Source: Schoenoplectus triqueter (Eukaryota; Streptophyta; Magnoliopsida; Poales; Cyperaceae). Taken from it: 48,513 nucleotides of DNA. This document shows positions 11,037-23,600 of this stretch, in pieces. The translations under genes and the position numbers were made by a program. The stretch covers positions 1-48,513 of the forward strand of contig CAXKVV010000494.1 in NCBI GenBank assembly GCA_964058805.1, read 5' to 3'. Below the pieces are notes generated by a model. The model was given only the letters and a program-made list of their open reading frames with translations, searched no databases and was not told the DNA's origin. Within the stretch, counting starts at the first letter, position 1, and each line of letters starts with the position of its first letter.

Positions 11037-11429
11037 TCTAGATTGGATCTTCTGCGGCCATATCTTCTACCCAGCAGATATTTGATAAGATTTTTCTTTG
11101 TTAGCAATTGTTCTTATTTTCTCTTGAAGATTTGTCTGTTGTTTTCTGAACTTCCGCAATGAACATATAAACTTTTATCTCAGTTAGACAATCAGTTATC
11201 TTGTTTTACCTCAATTAGTTTAATATGCTGTGCATAATAGTGACTAGAGAGTGATTGATTAAATCGTGGTTATTGGGAAAAATGTTCAACAGTTGAGTGG
11301 TCACTGGTGAAGTTGATTGTCAAAATGACTCATTTCAAAAGCATTAATAAACTTATTGAAGTTTCTGATTTTTTTTTGGATTTCAGGCGTTAGGAACCAA
11401 GTACAACTTCAAATTCAAGAAAACACGAC

Positions 11430-13234
11430 ATGGAGGTAATTAGAAAGCAGTAAAAGTTATGTGTTTTGTTCTTAGTCTCTCATTGGAAATTGTGTTTTAC
11501 TAAACTGTGTTACTTTAACAAGCAGGAGGGTTACAAGGTTGTATTGAATGTGTATGATCTTAGCAACGGGCTTGCAAAACAGTTCTCAACTGCTTTATTA
11601 GGGAAGCCAATTGAAGCAGTGTGGTAAGATATTGTTCTTTTTCTGTTATCTGTTTCAAAATGAAACAATGAAGGAAAACTGTTTATGGAATATCTATAGT
11701 GGTATGGGAATTATTGCTCTTTCTGTGACACTGAGTTCATTCCTTTTTGTACCATAAGTATAGATCAGATCACTGTAGAGTTCCTTCAAATAAACATATA
11801 AAGGACCCTATTTTGATGTCTTTAGAAACATTGAATCCAATCCAAATCATATGATGGAAAGCAAATGGAAAATATAAATGAATGGAAGTCTTTTATCCTA
11901 TAATCCCAAACTCACAGAGGATAACTAACTAATAATACAGAAGTAATGAAAATGTGCGAGTGTGGAACTTTTGCAACTTATGTTCAAAAAATAGCATCCG
12001 GTTTCAATTTGTTGGTTTGAAAATTAAAATAATGTCATTTATAATGTGCACTACTGGCAACACTCTTGTGGAAAGTAAAAGTTGTATCCAGTGAAGATCA
12101 ATTTCAAAGAGTCATTTGAGACTAGACAGATTTAGAACTGAAATTGCTGGTAACTAAGATGTTGTACAAAAGAAAAGTAAATGATTTTTAAATTTTTTTT
12201 ACAGGCACACTGGTATAGAAGTGTATGGAGTTGAGTACTACTTCAGTGGAGGCATCCAACAATCTCCAGCTGGCACAACTCCCTTTGGGACTCCACTTCG
12301 GGTGGTCAACCTTGGTGTAACTCATATTCCTAAGGATATTTTTGAGGAATACTTAAATGAGATTGCTCCAAGATACACTGCAGAAACATACAACATTCTT
12401 AAAAATAATTGCAACAATTTTAGCAATGATGTTGCACAATTCTTGGTTGGAGTTACTGTCCCTGAATATATACTAAATCTACCTGATGAGGTCATGAGCA
12501 GCCCCATGGCTCCTTTAATATGTAAGTGTTGACAAGTATTTGCTTTCCTTATTTTAAGATTTTTTTATCCAAATATATTTGGTTTCGCCCCTGACCTTAT
12601 CAACCAGATTTGAGTATCTGACCGATTAGGGTGAGTAATTGTGTTTTATTGTGGATATTGTGCTCCAGATTTATATTTATTGCTTACTATTCGGTTGGGT
12701 TATAACATTGGAGGTGTTGCCCTGTAACTTTGTTTTATAAAACACCCCCAACTTTAGTCTGTGAGTGTGGACTTTTGTTTAGGTCAATTAAGTTGGATTG
12801 TCATCCCGCATTTTGACAAGTTTCTTCATTTCATATACAATGTTACAACATTTTTATAATTTTCTCTTTTTTTTTTCAATGAAGTGCCTATGATCCAACA
12901 GCTAGAAGCTACTCTCAAATCAGGCGGAGTACCTCAAGTGCCCCAATTGAGGCCTGATATGCCAGTAAAAGGCCCAAGCCAAACTGCAGGTACAAATGCA
13001 AACCAAAACAGCACAGCCAATATTAGTGGCACAGGAAAGACACAAAGGGAAGAAGAGAAAACAAAACCACAGGACTCGGATCCGCTTAGTGATGCGAGAA
13101 AAATGGTTCAACAGGAGATAATGAAAGAGTTCGCAGCTATCATGGCTTCTGGTACAATCCGTGCCAGCGAAGCAGCTGCATTAGCCACGAGACGGGTTAT
13201 GCAGAAGCACGGTCACATAGATGTGCACTCTTGA
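11430..13234 (+). CDS. DeSI/PPPDE-family deSUMOylating isopeptidase-like protein
   Basis: Predicted cysteine isopeptidase of the PPPDE (DeSI-1) family, which cleaves small modifiers such as SUMO from proteins. Coding exons are 11430-11435, 11526-11623, 12205-12521 and 12885-13234, giving 256 aa. The PPPDE fold spans about residues 6-145. The catalytic histidine is in W35-H36-T-G-I-E-V-Y-G and the nucleophile is Cys104 in NNCNNFSNDVAQFL, the standard His..Cys pair. The C-terminal 110 residues are Q/P/T-rich and then helical (ARKMVQQEIMKEFAAIMASG). Homologues sit in cytoplasm and nucleus; no signal peptide is visible. The first coding exon holds only ATG-GAG, chosen because it is the ATG directly upstream in frame. 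The second acceptor is a tandem AAGCAG. A leader intron with a MITE precedes the gene. Substrates cannot be inferred. Confidence 0.93.
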
Positions 13235-15763
13235 GATGAAAAGGGTGTTGTTAAAGCATCACACCTTTATAGATTTTAGCACGGGTATAAAAAAAAAAAT
13301 TATTTAGTAACATGAATGGTTGATTGGTTTAAAGTAAACTATTAATTATGCTGAGTCTTATTTGCAAATTGTGCCATTTAAGACTGACATTGTTATGATT
13401 GAATTGTCACATATTGCCGTTACTGTTGCAATATTTTAAGCAAATGATTAGCACAGTTTAAACAATTTGAATGATGTTTTTTGGGGGAAATTTAGTCTAA
13501 CAGTATGGCTGTTTTACCTTATCTAGTACATTTAATATCAGTTGGAAATATGTACCTGTCTACCTGATGACATCGACCTCACGTTCTTCAGCTGACATGT
13601 GGGTTAACAATGAAATAAGTTACTGTTTAGGGAATCAAACAATGTACAAATTACTGATTAGGACTAACAATGAAATGAATTTATTTCGATAAAACTGCCC
13701 GATTCAGACTCAGTTGAACAGGTATGTTTTTCCCGGGTCATATAAAAAATCACAACACCGAAGAAATAATGGCATCTTTCACAGCTTTTCGGTTGAACTG
13801 TTGAAGGGTCATTATTACTTCTTAAGTGTGGATTGCTTTTTGTGATTTTAAGTTTTTAACCCAAATAATTAACAGTGATTAAAATGTAAAAGGCTCGTGA
13901 CCCTGATTGTTTTGAAATTGAGGCTGACTTGGGATTTGTCATCTTTTGGGCCTGCAGCTGAAGTTGGTTGATCTAGGTATTGAATTTTGTTTTTTCCTAT
14001 TATAAAATCCGTAAATTTTGTTGGTTAGTTTTATTCCCAAAGTATTTAAATTAAAATGTAAATAACACTTAAAATACAAATAGAAATAAGCACACGACAA
14101 CTAATATCAACATGAATTTAAGTTTTTACCGAACTTTTAGTAGCATATAACACACTCTTAACTAATCATGAAAAAAAAGTACTTGTTACATAAAATGAAA
14201 GTTCATGTAACATATTGAAGTCATTTTATTGGTTAAAAAAGTCAATATTTTTTTTGGATAACATACTGAAGTTGTTATGTTAGTTGTGTCTTGTGTGAAC
14301 ATGATGATTAATTTCATGCTAGTCAAAGCCAACTTGGCCACCGCTTGTTAAAACATTTAAATTTTCTTCATTAAGCTTTGCTTGAGGTGTCCACATATAT
14401 CATGTACAATGGCATTACTGTTCATCATTAGTTCTCCAAAATAAAGCACGTCCAACTAAAATAAGCACCAACTGAACATGTATGTCGGGTTATAATTGGT
14501 GATCCCTTCGCTAACACCAACCGCGTTGAATATAATATATGCAAAATATAAGGTGCTCCAACACAATGCACCACACATGCTTCAATCAGTATTGAAAAAT
14601 GGGACCCTTAAAAAGCCAAAAACATGGGGACAGTGCAGAGATAGGAACCATATCACCAGTTGCAGAGATAGGAACCATTAAAAAGTTTGGCGATTTTTTT
14701 AATTTGAGCGGTCCGATTATTTATCAACGGTGATAATTTAACAGTAATAAACAGACTCGTGCATTAAAATTCGTGTTTAGACTTCCTCACAGCCGTTGTG
14801 ATTTCCATACAGTGATCTTCGCACAGAAAATATCCGCCGCAGAGATACTGTATCAAAACGTATAATATAAATATGGTACCAATTAAAATTACTAAATTAT
14901 AAGTAACTGAAAATCTGATTTTCTTTTTATTTTTTTAACACTTATGGTGCACGTCCGATTGCCAATTTCCTTTTGGGCTGATTTTTTAAATTCTCCGTGT
15001 GACTGTGAAGTGTGAACGCTATACTTTTTTGCGCACATCAGACACAAGGCTCAAGCAGCGCCTGCGCCACAAAAGAACCAGGGTAGCCCCATTTTAAATA
15101 TTTTATTTTTACATCCTAGTCTCATTGGTTATTTTGTGGTTAGTTTTTTGCGGTTCTTCGTGTGGGATCTTTTCATTTTTTTTCTTTTGTCCGATTTTTT
15201 TAGAAGGTGCAGTTTTGTTTAGCAGGATTATTCCACAATTCAATGTATTTCAATATGAAATTGACATGAAATGAAGGTGATATGTCATAAAAGGGATTTG
15301 TTATATTAGGAGGTTTATCGCATCTCCAAAAAGAAATTATTTCTACTACTTTATATAAAAAAAAATCACTATCGAGAATACTAATAAAATTTTATAACAA
15401 ATACCAACAAAAGATAAATTGGATAATCAGTTTAAGTACTATTTATAATTTCATCACAGCACAAGTAATAATCAGAGATTACTAGATCATTTTTTTGGCA
15501 CCACACATACAAGATTATTTGATCATTTCATATTTTAGAATTAAGTATTAAGAAGACGAATGTTTTTTTTCATTTCACATTTTACATTTCGAAATAAATA
15601 TTTGAATGTTGCTCTCTTGATCACACTGAAAAATATTAAGACATAGAGAAATGACTTAAATTATTCAACATTAAAATCGATAGATTAAGGATTTCAATTG
15701 ACGTTGTTAATAGAAACCTCCGATTTCATTTTTCTTTCTCACTGTCTTTTCAATCTATGTTCT
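13235..15763. other. DeSI 3' region and intergenic DNA
   Basis: The first few hundred bases presumably contain the DeSI 3' UTR, but no convincing polyadenylation signal can be singled out. Beyond that the DNA is AT-rich. A short motif, GCAGAGATAGGAACCAT, occurs twice at 14635-14676. No coding exon, RNA gene or full transposon was recognised. Confidence 0.4.
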
Positions 15764-15773
15764 CTTCTCTCTT

Positions 15774-15941
15774 GGAACCAGATTAGCTGTCGCGCGGCAC
15801 CGTGCAGCGTAGCACGGTGTCCGTTCGATCACTTTGAGATTCGTGCTAACTCGAATCTCAAAATACTAACTCGAATTTCGAAGTGATCGAACGGACACCG
15901 TGCTGCGCTGCACAGTGCAGCGCAACAGCGGATCCGCTTCC
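15774..15941. mobile_element. Mutator-like foldback MITE
   Basis: A 168-bp near-perfect hairpin: the left arm from GGAACCAGATTAGCTGT pairs with the right arm ending ACAGCGGATCCGCTTCC, and the inner about 58 bp of each arm differ at only a handful of positions. Perfect 10-bp direct repeats CTTCTCTCTT flank it at 15764-15773 and 15942-15951. A target duplication of 9-11 bp with terminal arms this long points to a Mutator-like, non-autonomous element. It is GC-rich relative to the surrounding DNA. Confidence 0.85.
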
Positions 15942-15951
15942 CTTCTCTCTT

Positions 15952-16758
15952 ATCCCTCTTCGCCTTTTATGGAAAATAATGATAAGCCATAGGATCATGC
16001 CGGCACACCACCATCACGTCTAAGATAAATCTTCATTTTATCTTGTCACGCAATTAGTAAATTTATTAAATTACAGTAATTTTTTTTACAGATATTACCA
16101 TGAAAATGAAAATTTTATTAGACCATCACTTTTTTTTTGCTGATTCTTTTTGTACCACGTGTAGTCTCAAACTCTCAACTGGTGCAGCATTGGTACCCAT
16201 CTGTCTCAGTGCCACAAAATAACCAAAGGCCTTCAGGCTCCATCCGTGTGCATTTCTTTTTATGCGAACATCATTTTATCACTTTCTGTGTAGTAGTTCA
16301 TGAAGTCATTAATTATTAATTCATTATACATTGCACTGCAGAGATGTCTATCAACTCGCTCGAATTAGCTCAAATAATAACCCTACTCTAATTCCTCTCC
16401 GCCTTTATGGAGGTGGACCATGCAGACACACCATCATCACTCCTTAAATCTTCATTTCATCTTGTCACATAATTAATAAATTTATTAAATTACAGTAATT
16501 TTATTATAGATATTACCATAACTATGAAAATTTTATTAGAAATATTATCATAAACATAATAATTTGACCATCACTTTCTTTTTACTGATGTAGTACTGGT
16601 ACCCACCTAGTCCAGTGCTATAGAATATCCAAAGTCCTTCAGACTCTATTGTGTGCATCTCTTTTACGTGGACATTATTTTATCACTTTCTGTGTGACAG
16701 TTCATGAAATCATTAATCATTAATTTATTATACGCTGCGCTGCAGAGATGCTTGTCAC
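15952..16758 (+). repeat. Tandem duplication of a ~0.4-kb noncoding segment
   Basis: Two diverged direct copies, 15952-16358 and 16390-16758, share long matching blocks in the same order: an ACACCA-CATCA segment, ATCTTCATTT.ATCTTGTCAC, AAATTTATTAAATTACAGTAATTTT, TACCCA, CCTTCAG.CTC, TTTTATCACTTTCTGTGT and GCTGCAGAGATG or close variants. Small indels separate them. No reading frame is conserved between the copies. Confidence 0.85.
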
Positions 16759-17994
16759 TTGGTGGTGAAAGTTCATGTGGTACCGAATATGAACCAAACC
16801 GAACCAAACCAATGAGGTATGAATTATACGGACCTAACAAATATAATAATTTAATAATATTTGTCAGAGTGTCAGACACTTATGGGCGATAAACAATCAT
16901 TTTTCTGGGTTTCTTTGATAAAAATATAAAAAAGACGGAAAGCTATTTTAATACTCAGTCTGAGAGCACCGACATGGAAATCAGTTAAATTGATTTTCTT
17001 GTGCTACTTGGATGCCAGGAAGGTTCGAGCATAAAAAAATTTGTGAATCGTTGGAGTTCGCAGTTTAGTTTGATTTTGGTTCGTTAATTTTTAATGGTTC
17101 GATTCAGTTCAATTCATAAAATAATTTGATATTAATTATTTTATTATATTTTAATTATAAAATTACTAAAATATAAAATAATTTAAATGAAAGTAATCTA
17201 AAAAAATGAACAATATATGTATGATAATGTAAAAATGTCATTTATTTTCTAAGTTTCATTACAAAATTAATAAAATATTAATTATTTTAATTCTAATTAT
17301 TTATGATTATATAAAATATAAATAGAAAAAAATATAATAATTGAGCTTATCTGAAGCTCGATCTTAAATTGAGTTTGAGTCAACTCGGCTCAATTTTAGT
17401 TCGATTTAATTTTAACTCGGTTTAATTTTAGTTTAAATTTGATTTAACTCAGCTTAAGTTAACTTGATTTTGATTCGATTTAACTCGTTTACGGTCCTAG
17501 AATTGATTGTTTGATGGAATTTACAAAATAATATTTATTTATACTGCTACGCCTGTTGTTATGTGCTTGTCTACGTGAATAAATTATCTTATCATCTGGG
17601 GTAAAACTGGATATCGCTGGACATGGGAGACGGAAGATATCATCAGGTCAGAGAGATGCATTTATTCTTATAATTTTTAATTGGCTAAATTGTATTTCAA
17701 ATTATAATTTGTATTATACAGTCCAAATAACGGTAAAAATATAATAATAGCAATTTTTTTGGTCCAATGAAATCTCTCTCTCTCTTTTACTTTTTCTAAT
17801 TTCATATGTTTGTTCTTGACAACAACGGGATTAATTTATTTGGTTTATAATATAATTTGCATCCAGCTTCATCTTTTCATCAAATAAAATAATAAATAAA
17901 AAAAGTTTTATCTACATTGTACAGATTTTTTTTAATGGTTGGCAGAGGCTGCCAACATATAAAACAAAAAAGACATAGTATAGCAAGTACTAAG
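16759..17994. other. AT-rich spacer with degenerate repeat motifs
   Basis: No gene seen. Two stretches, 17040-17110 and 17340-17500, carry repeated TTCGATTTAA/TTTAACTCGG-like words, resembling decayed ends of non-autonomous DNA transposons, but no termini or target duplication could be defined. Confidence 0.35.
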
Positions 17995-18180
17995 ATATCT
18001 TCAGTGCTCTTTAAATCCCTCCAAATAATAATGCATAGATATATCAATGCTCTTTAAATCTCTCAAAATAATAACGCAATAGATATATCAATGCTCTTTA
18101 AATCCCTCCAATAATAATTCAATTGATCTATCAATGCTCTTAAAATATTTCAAATAATAATGCAATAAATCCAGTTGGTA
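17995..18180 (+). repeat. 43-44-bp minisatellite, four copies
   Basis: The phrase TGCTCTTTAAATC recurs at 18005, 18048 and 18092, with a weaker fourth copy at 18135, so the unit is 43-44 bp. Each is followed by a C/T-rich word and AATAATAAT. The fourth copy is the most diverged. Confidence 0.85.
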
Positions 18181-18654
18181 AACCAATAACAAAATACAGT
18201 CCCTCTTACTATTTTATAGATCATAGGGAGTTCTATGCAAAATTTCAGAGCTATATATATATATATTCCCCCCCCCCCTTCTCTGCAAAGGTCCTCACCA
18301 AACACCAACGCCCATGATAAATTGGTCAACCAGGTTGACTCACAAACCCATGAAAACAGTATTATTTTATTTCAGGATACCATGGACCAAAAAGAAAGAT
18401 ATACACGTAATTGGATCTATCATCTATTACACTACATTTTCTTTTGCTACAAGGACAAAACATTTGGTTGAAAGTACTATGTTCACAAACAATAATACAT
18501 TTTCTTTGTTAAATAATAAAGTGAGATGGAAAAATCTCAATAAAACAGCAGCCGTGCACATGAGATTTTGCTAAAGAATTGTTTCCGTTTTGGCAACAAG
18601 CAATGCAATATTCATTTCTGTTCATATTCAAAATATAATATTAACTTCGAGAAT

Positions 18655-19000
18655 AAACATATATATATATATATATATATATAATAAAAATACAGTGAGT
18701 TTAAGCTCACGGAGGTCTTCCGTGATTTTAACTTAAAAAGTAAATCAAATCATCTCCAAATTTTAATTTATCATCCTCATTAAATTTTTTATATGAAAAT
18801 TTTGTGAGATGCAAAAATTTAGAGTGTTTTGAGATTTTTAAGTTATCGTTTTTAATTTTTTAAAATAATGTTGAAGTATTGAATATATTATTATTTTTAG
18901 AGCTGATTTTTAAAAATTAAAAATTATGACCTAAAAATCTCAAAACACTTCAAATTTTTACATCCCATAAGATTTTCATATAAAAAACATATAAAGATTC
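18655..19000 (+). mobile_element. AT-flanked foldback MITE (family B, copy 1)
   Basis: Begins beside an (AT)n tract at 18660-18682, then AGCTCACGGAGGTCTTCCGTG, and contains a palindrome with arms about 18790-18870 and 18905-18985 (core words GATGCAAAAATTTAGAGTGTTTTGAG and its inverse). Related sequence recurs at 36320-36420 and, inverted, at 45700-45926; the core also appears in 45928-46330. Association with TA microsatellites resembles the Micron type of MITE. It has no coding capacity. Confidence 0.7.
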
Positions 19001-20200
19001 ACACACAGAGCCACACCAAAATCCCACCGTACTAAATCTAAAAAACTACTTTTCAAAAAAAAAATTTCTCCAAAATGTCTTCGATGGGCTTGAATTCAAG
19101 CCATGCGCTTGGGAGCCATTGCGCAAATTCAGTGAGTCATATTATCTTTTATTGTAAAATATGATTTGACTTATAGTTATTATATATAAATAGTCTGTAT
19201 GTAAATTTATATATGCGACCGCATATCTCGGTATGCAATATCTTTTCACATACATATTAAAATTCCCATTTAAAATCTCTGGTTGAGGCCTTCAGAGAAT
19301 AGAATTTAACAGTTTTCTTCACTTGGCACACGAATATCTACACCGTGATAGTATATAGAGATTATAGGCGATGATGACTAGGGGTCTACGAGCTATTTAA
19401 AATATATTAGCTGCGTGCGGTTCTTACTTCTTGCCTTGTATCCGAGCCATCGCCCATCGCTATCAATTCGGTCACTTTATTATTTTTTTAATTTTTAATT
19501 CTTTTTGGTTAACTATATCCAGCCTGGTCTCAATCTGTTCACAACTGTTTCTTAGGCCCGTTCTATTGCATTCCTTGTGAACAATTGAACATTATGTATA
19601 TGGGTACATAATGTAGCATGGAGTCACAAAGAGTTTTCAATTTTTCATCATTAATATAGAAAACAAAAATATAACAAAGGCAGAGAATGAGGGAAAAACT
19701 TACAATTAAGTTACATTTTCCGGCATGAATTAGGGGAAAGCTTAAAATTCTATACATAATATTTTATTTATAAGAACAAAAATAAAAAAAGAGAGTATCA
19801 AATATGATATAATCATTTTTAATTGGGCACTCCCTTAATTCCTCATAATTAAGGAATCAAGTCCGCTCCATACTTTTTCTATGGCACAATGATTTCATAG
19901 ATTTTTTTTGTATATATGTGAGTGGAACCATAATTAATAAATATCTAAAATCTGGAACATTTAAATAAATCTAATGATCCATTTTAATTATGAAAGGATT
20001 ATGTCATGGTTTTTCTATGACAATTGATTGGATAAAATGTCCAGTATTTTTATGAAGCACATAAAGAATGAAATGTCCAGTATTTTTATATCTAATATTT
20101 ACTTATTTCGAAAATACTTGCCTCTCAAATAATCGGTAAAATAATTAAATCTTCACAACACGGCGTACTCCACAATCTATGCTCCACGCGCAACTTCAAA
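19001..20200. other. Intergenic DNA upstream of LUH
   Basis: AT-rich, no gene recognised. A 19-base phrase AAATGTCCAGTATTTTTAT occurs twice near 20036 and 20070. The distal LUH promoter probably lies here, but no specific element is convincing. Confidence 0.35.
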
Positions 20201-20204
20201 AGAT

Positions 20205-20673
20205 TGTAGCGTGTCTTTTTCCGTTCTCTTTCTCTTTCTCCGCCTCCTGTCCAAAGGCGGTGAGAGTAAGAACCTCATCACTCGCTCTTTTCCTTTTTCT
20301 TCTCTGTTCACCATTAAGCTCTCTCGCTCCTTCTATACTGGACTAGCAACCGAGAAAGACTTCCTTGGGAAACAATTTCTTTCTTTTCCCCCCTCAAAGT
20401 CACCTCCTTTTCTAATTTGGACATGTGATTCCAGTATCTCATTTACTTGTTGTTTTGAAATACACTATCGCGTTGGTTCGCTCGTGAATTTTATACGAGA
20501 GGTGTAAGATCTACAATGTGGGATCTGTTTCCTCTCCCTATGTGCTAATTTAAGTGTTTTTGTCCTCGGTTGATTTTCTCCTCCTTTTTATCTTGTTTAG
20601 TTCTTTTCCAATCGAGCTGTTTGAGTAGTACTACAAAAACAATATATTGAAAAGCTTTTTCTTAGAGGAAAGC
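20205..20673 (+). promoter_or_regulatory. LUH promoter-proximal region and 5' leader
   Basis: Pyrimidine-rich sequence (CTCTTTCTCTTTCTCCGCC and similar from 20211) typical of plant transcription-start regions and leaders precedes the LUH ATG. If transcription starts near its beginning, the leader contains a start-stop upstream frame ATGTGA at 20423-20428 and a 10-residue upstream frame from ATG at 20516 to TAA ending 20548. A leader intron is possible but not demonstrable. Confidence 0.45.
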
Positions 20674-23600
20674 ATGGCGCAGAACAATTGGGAAGCGGAT
20701 AAAATGTAAGTTCTCAATTTCAGTATTATTCAACTTCTTATTCAAGGCGTTTTAGATTTTATACCGGATGATTATATTGTTTTAGTTCTTATATATATTA
20801 ATATTGGGAATTTCAGGTTGGATGTTTATATCTACGACTATTTGTTGAAGAGAAATTTGCAAACAACAGCTAAGGCTTTCATGGCTGAAGGCAAGGTTGC
20901 GGCTGATCCAGTAGGTAAATACATCTTTTTTTTTTTAATTTGGTATTTTTTTGTTTTCATAATTTTCTATTTTTTCTGGGTATTTTAGCTTTTCTGAAAA
21001 GTAGGTGTTTACCAAATTTGTTGTGTTCACAATTTGTGCAAGTAACGTGGTCCTCAATATTTTCTGAAATTTGTGGGAACGTGTTGGGTTTTGTTCTTTT
21101 CTTGCTAGGTGGCAGTATAATTAATGACATGATGATTAAAAAATAGAGCTGCACCTTTTCAAAAAAAAAATGGGTAATTTTCCATATTTAACATGCAATT
21201 TTATACTGCCATATAGTAAAAAAACAATTTTTTTTTTTTGTTGAGTAATAGTTTCTTAAGAAAAGGGAAGAAAACAATGCATCGGTAAAGATGTTTTTGC
21301 CACGAAAAACACTAAAATGCCCAGAAATATACTCATTTGTATGTGGTGTATAGTATTCTGGTCTAGTACCATCTTATCTGGCATCTTTCTAGTTTTCATG
21401 GTATTTTCCTTATTTTGGTGCAGTGATTAGCAATTAAATTGGTAGAGGTGACATGTTCAACACAAAACATGACATAATCTATACAACAACAACAAACCTT
21501 TAATCCCAAAAATGGTGTAGGCTAGAAACGGAAAGTATAAATCAAAAATCTCAAATATCAATAATAATAATGATGATGATGAAAAAAAATTAATAAATAA
21601 ATAAATAAAATAAAAATAAATAAAAATGAGAATGATAATGGTGATGACAATATGATAATAATAATGCTGATAATATGTTAATAATAATAATAATAAAAAT
21701 AGTACAATAAACTTTTATTATAAAACATAATTCTAAATCCTAAAAATCTCAGAACTGAAAATCTAAAAACCTAAAGTTTATAACTCTACTACTAGACTCT
21801 AACTCCTAAATCATGGTTCAGGTACATGAATCGTCATCTTTCAAGCACTCCTATCCAAAACAAACTCTTTGGATATATTTCATTCCTTCAAATATTTTTT
21901 TATTGCTTCCTTATGTCAGTCTGGGCCGACCCCTTTCTCTTCTTGTGTTTTCAGGATAATTTAGAATACCACTGCGTACTGGTGCCTCAGGAGGTCTTCA
22001 TTGGATATGATCAAATCATCGTAAACGGTGTTGAATCAGCTTTTCTAGAATTGGTGCTATCCCAAATTTGTCTCGTATATTATCATTTTTTATTCGATCT
22101 CTCTGTGTGATCACATATTCAACGCAACATCCGCATTTTAGCTACACTCATCTTCTGAATATGTTGTTCTTTTGTAGCCCAACATTATGTACCATACATC
22201 AACGCGGGTCTAATCGACGTCCTGTAGAACTTGCCTTTTAGTTTATTTGGAACCTTTTTGTCATAGAGAATACTACATGCTCGTCTCCATTTCACCCACC
22301 CGGCTCTTATTCTATGACTAACATCTTCATCAATCCCTTCGTCACTCTGCAACATCGATCCCAAATATCAAAATGTGTCATTTATGGGTACTACTCGTTT
22401 ATCTAAACTAATATCTCCATCATCTGAGTTTTCTCCGTTGAACTTACACCTCATATATTCGGTTTTGGTCCTACAAAGTCTAAAACCTTTTGATTCTAAA
22501 GTTTGTCTCCACAACTCTAGTTTTTGATTGACTCTAATTCTGCTCTCGTCAATCAGCACCACATCATCAACAAAGAGAATACACCAAATAATGTCTCCTT
22601 GTATGTCATTTGTGATCTCATCTATCACTAAGGTGAAAATATATGGACTCAATGTTAGCCCTTGATGTAATCATATCTTAATAGGAAATGCATCGAATTC
22701 GTTGTCACATGTTCTGATACAAGTCATAACATTTGTGTACATATCCTTAATAAGGATAACGTACTTTGTTGGAACTTGTTTTTTTTTCAAGCGCCCACCA
22801 CATGATATTTCTTGATATTTTGCTTTCTCCAAATCAATAAATATCATATGTAGTTCATTCTTCTCTTCTCGATATCTCTCCATAAGTTGTCTTATTAAGA
22901 AAATCGCCAACATGGTGGACCTCTCGGGCATAAAACCAAATTGATTTTTAGAGACGGTTGTCAGTTTTCTTAAACGATGCTCGATCACTCTCTCCTAAAG
23001 CATGATATGACTCATGAACTTAATTCCTAATTAATTAGTACAACTTTGAATATCTCCTTTATTCTTCAAGATTAGTACTAATATACTTGTTCTCCACTCA
23101 TCAGGCATCTTATTGGTTCTAAATAGCTTAGTGAGTTACATTATTGCTATATCTCCAAGACATTTTCATACCTCAATCGGGATGTCATCAGGTCTTAACA
23201 CTTTGTTTGTTTTTATTTTTTTTAAAACTTCTTTTACCTTAGACTCTTGAATTCTTCGAACAAATCGCATGGTGGTGTCATCAACTGAGTCGTCCAACTT
23301 GATCGCGGTTTTCTCACTCTCGCCTTTTCCGCCTCCTCTCTCTTTCAAACTCTACTTGTGTGGACTAGCTTCTGCACAGTCTATCCCAAGCCAGGATAAA
23401 GGAGGAGGGTTGCGGTGGGTGTGGCGAGTCCTGCACTAAAACAACTGATTTTTATGGAAATTAAACCCAGACATAATCTATATTACATTAATAACTGACA
23501 AAAAGAACAATTTGTATCTAATCTTTGAACCAACCGATAACTCCCGATGGCCTAATAATTTAATTTCATTTTGTGGGGCTTTACTAGAAAAAAAAATAGT

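Noticed and set aside
10848..11162. Two overlapping frames on + and one on minus
   Set aside because: They run across the end of the hAT MITE at 10606-11036 and encode G/P-rich low complexity.
12322..12507. Minus-strand frame in DeSI exon 3
   Set aside because: Shadow of a well-conserved + strand exon, with no features of its own.
18660..18682. (AT)n tract as an independent microsatellite
   Set aside because: It is present next to several copies of the same MITE family and is treated as part of that association.
19077..19139. Short ATG frame ending at a GTGAGT donor-like site
   Set aside because: No partner exons, no recognisable protein and no promoter context; likely chance.
20211..20507. 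98-codon frame before LUH
   Set aside because: It begins at GTG, is compositionally leader-like (pyrimidine-rich) and has no recognisable domain; better explained as LUH leader.
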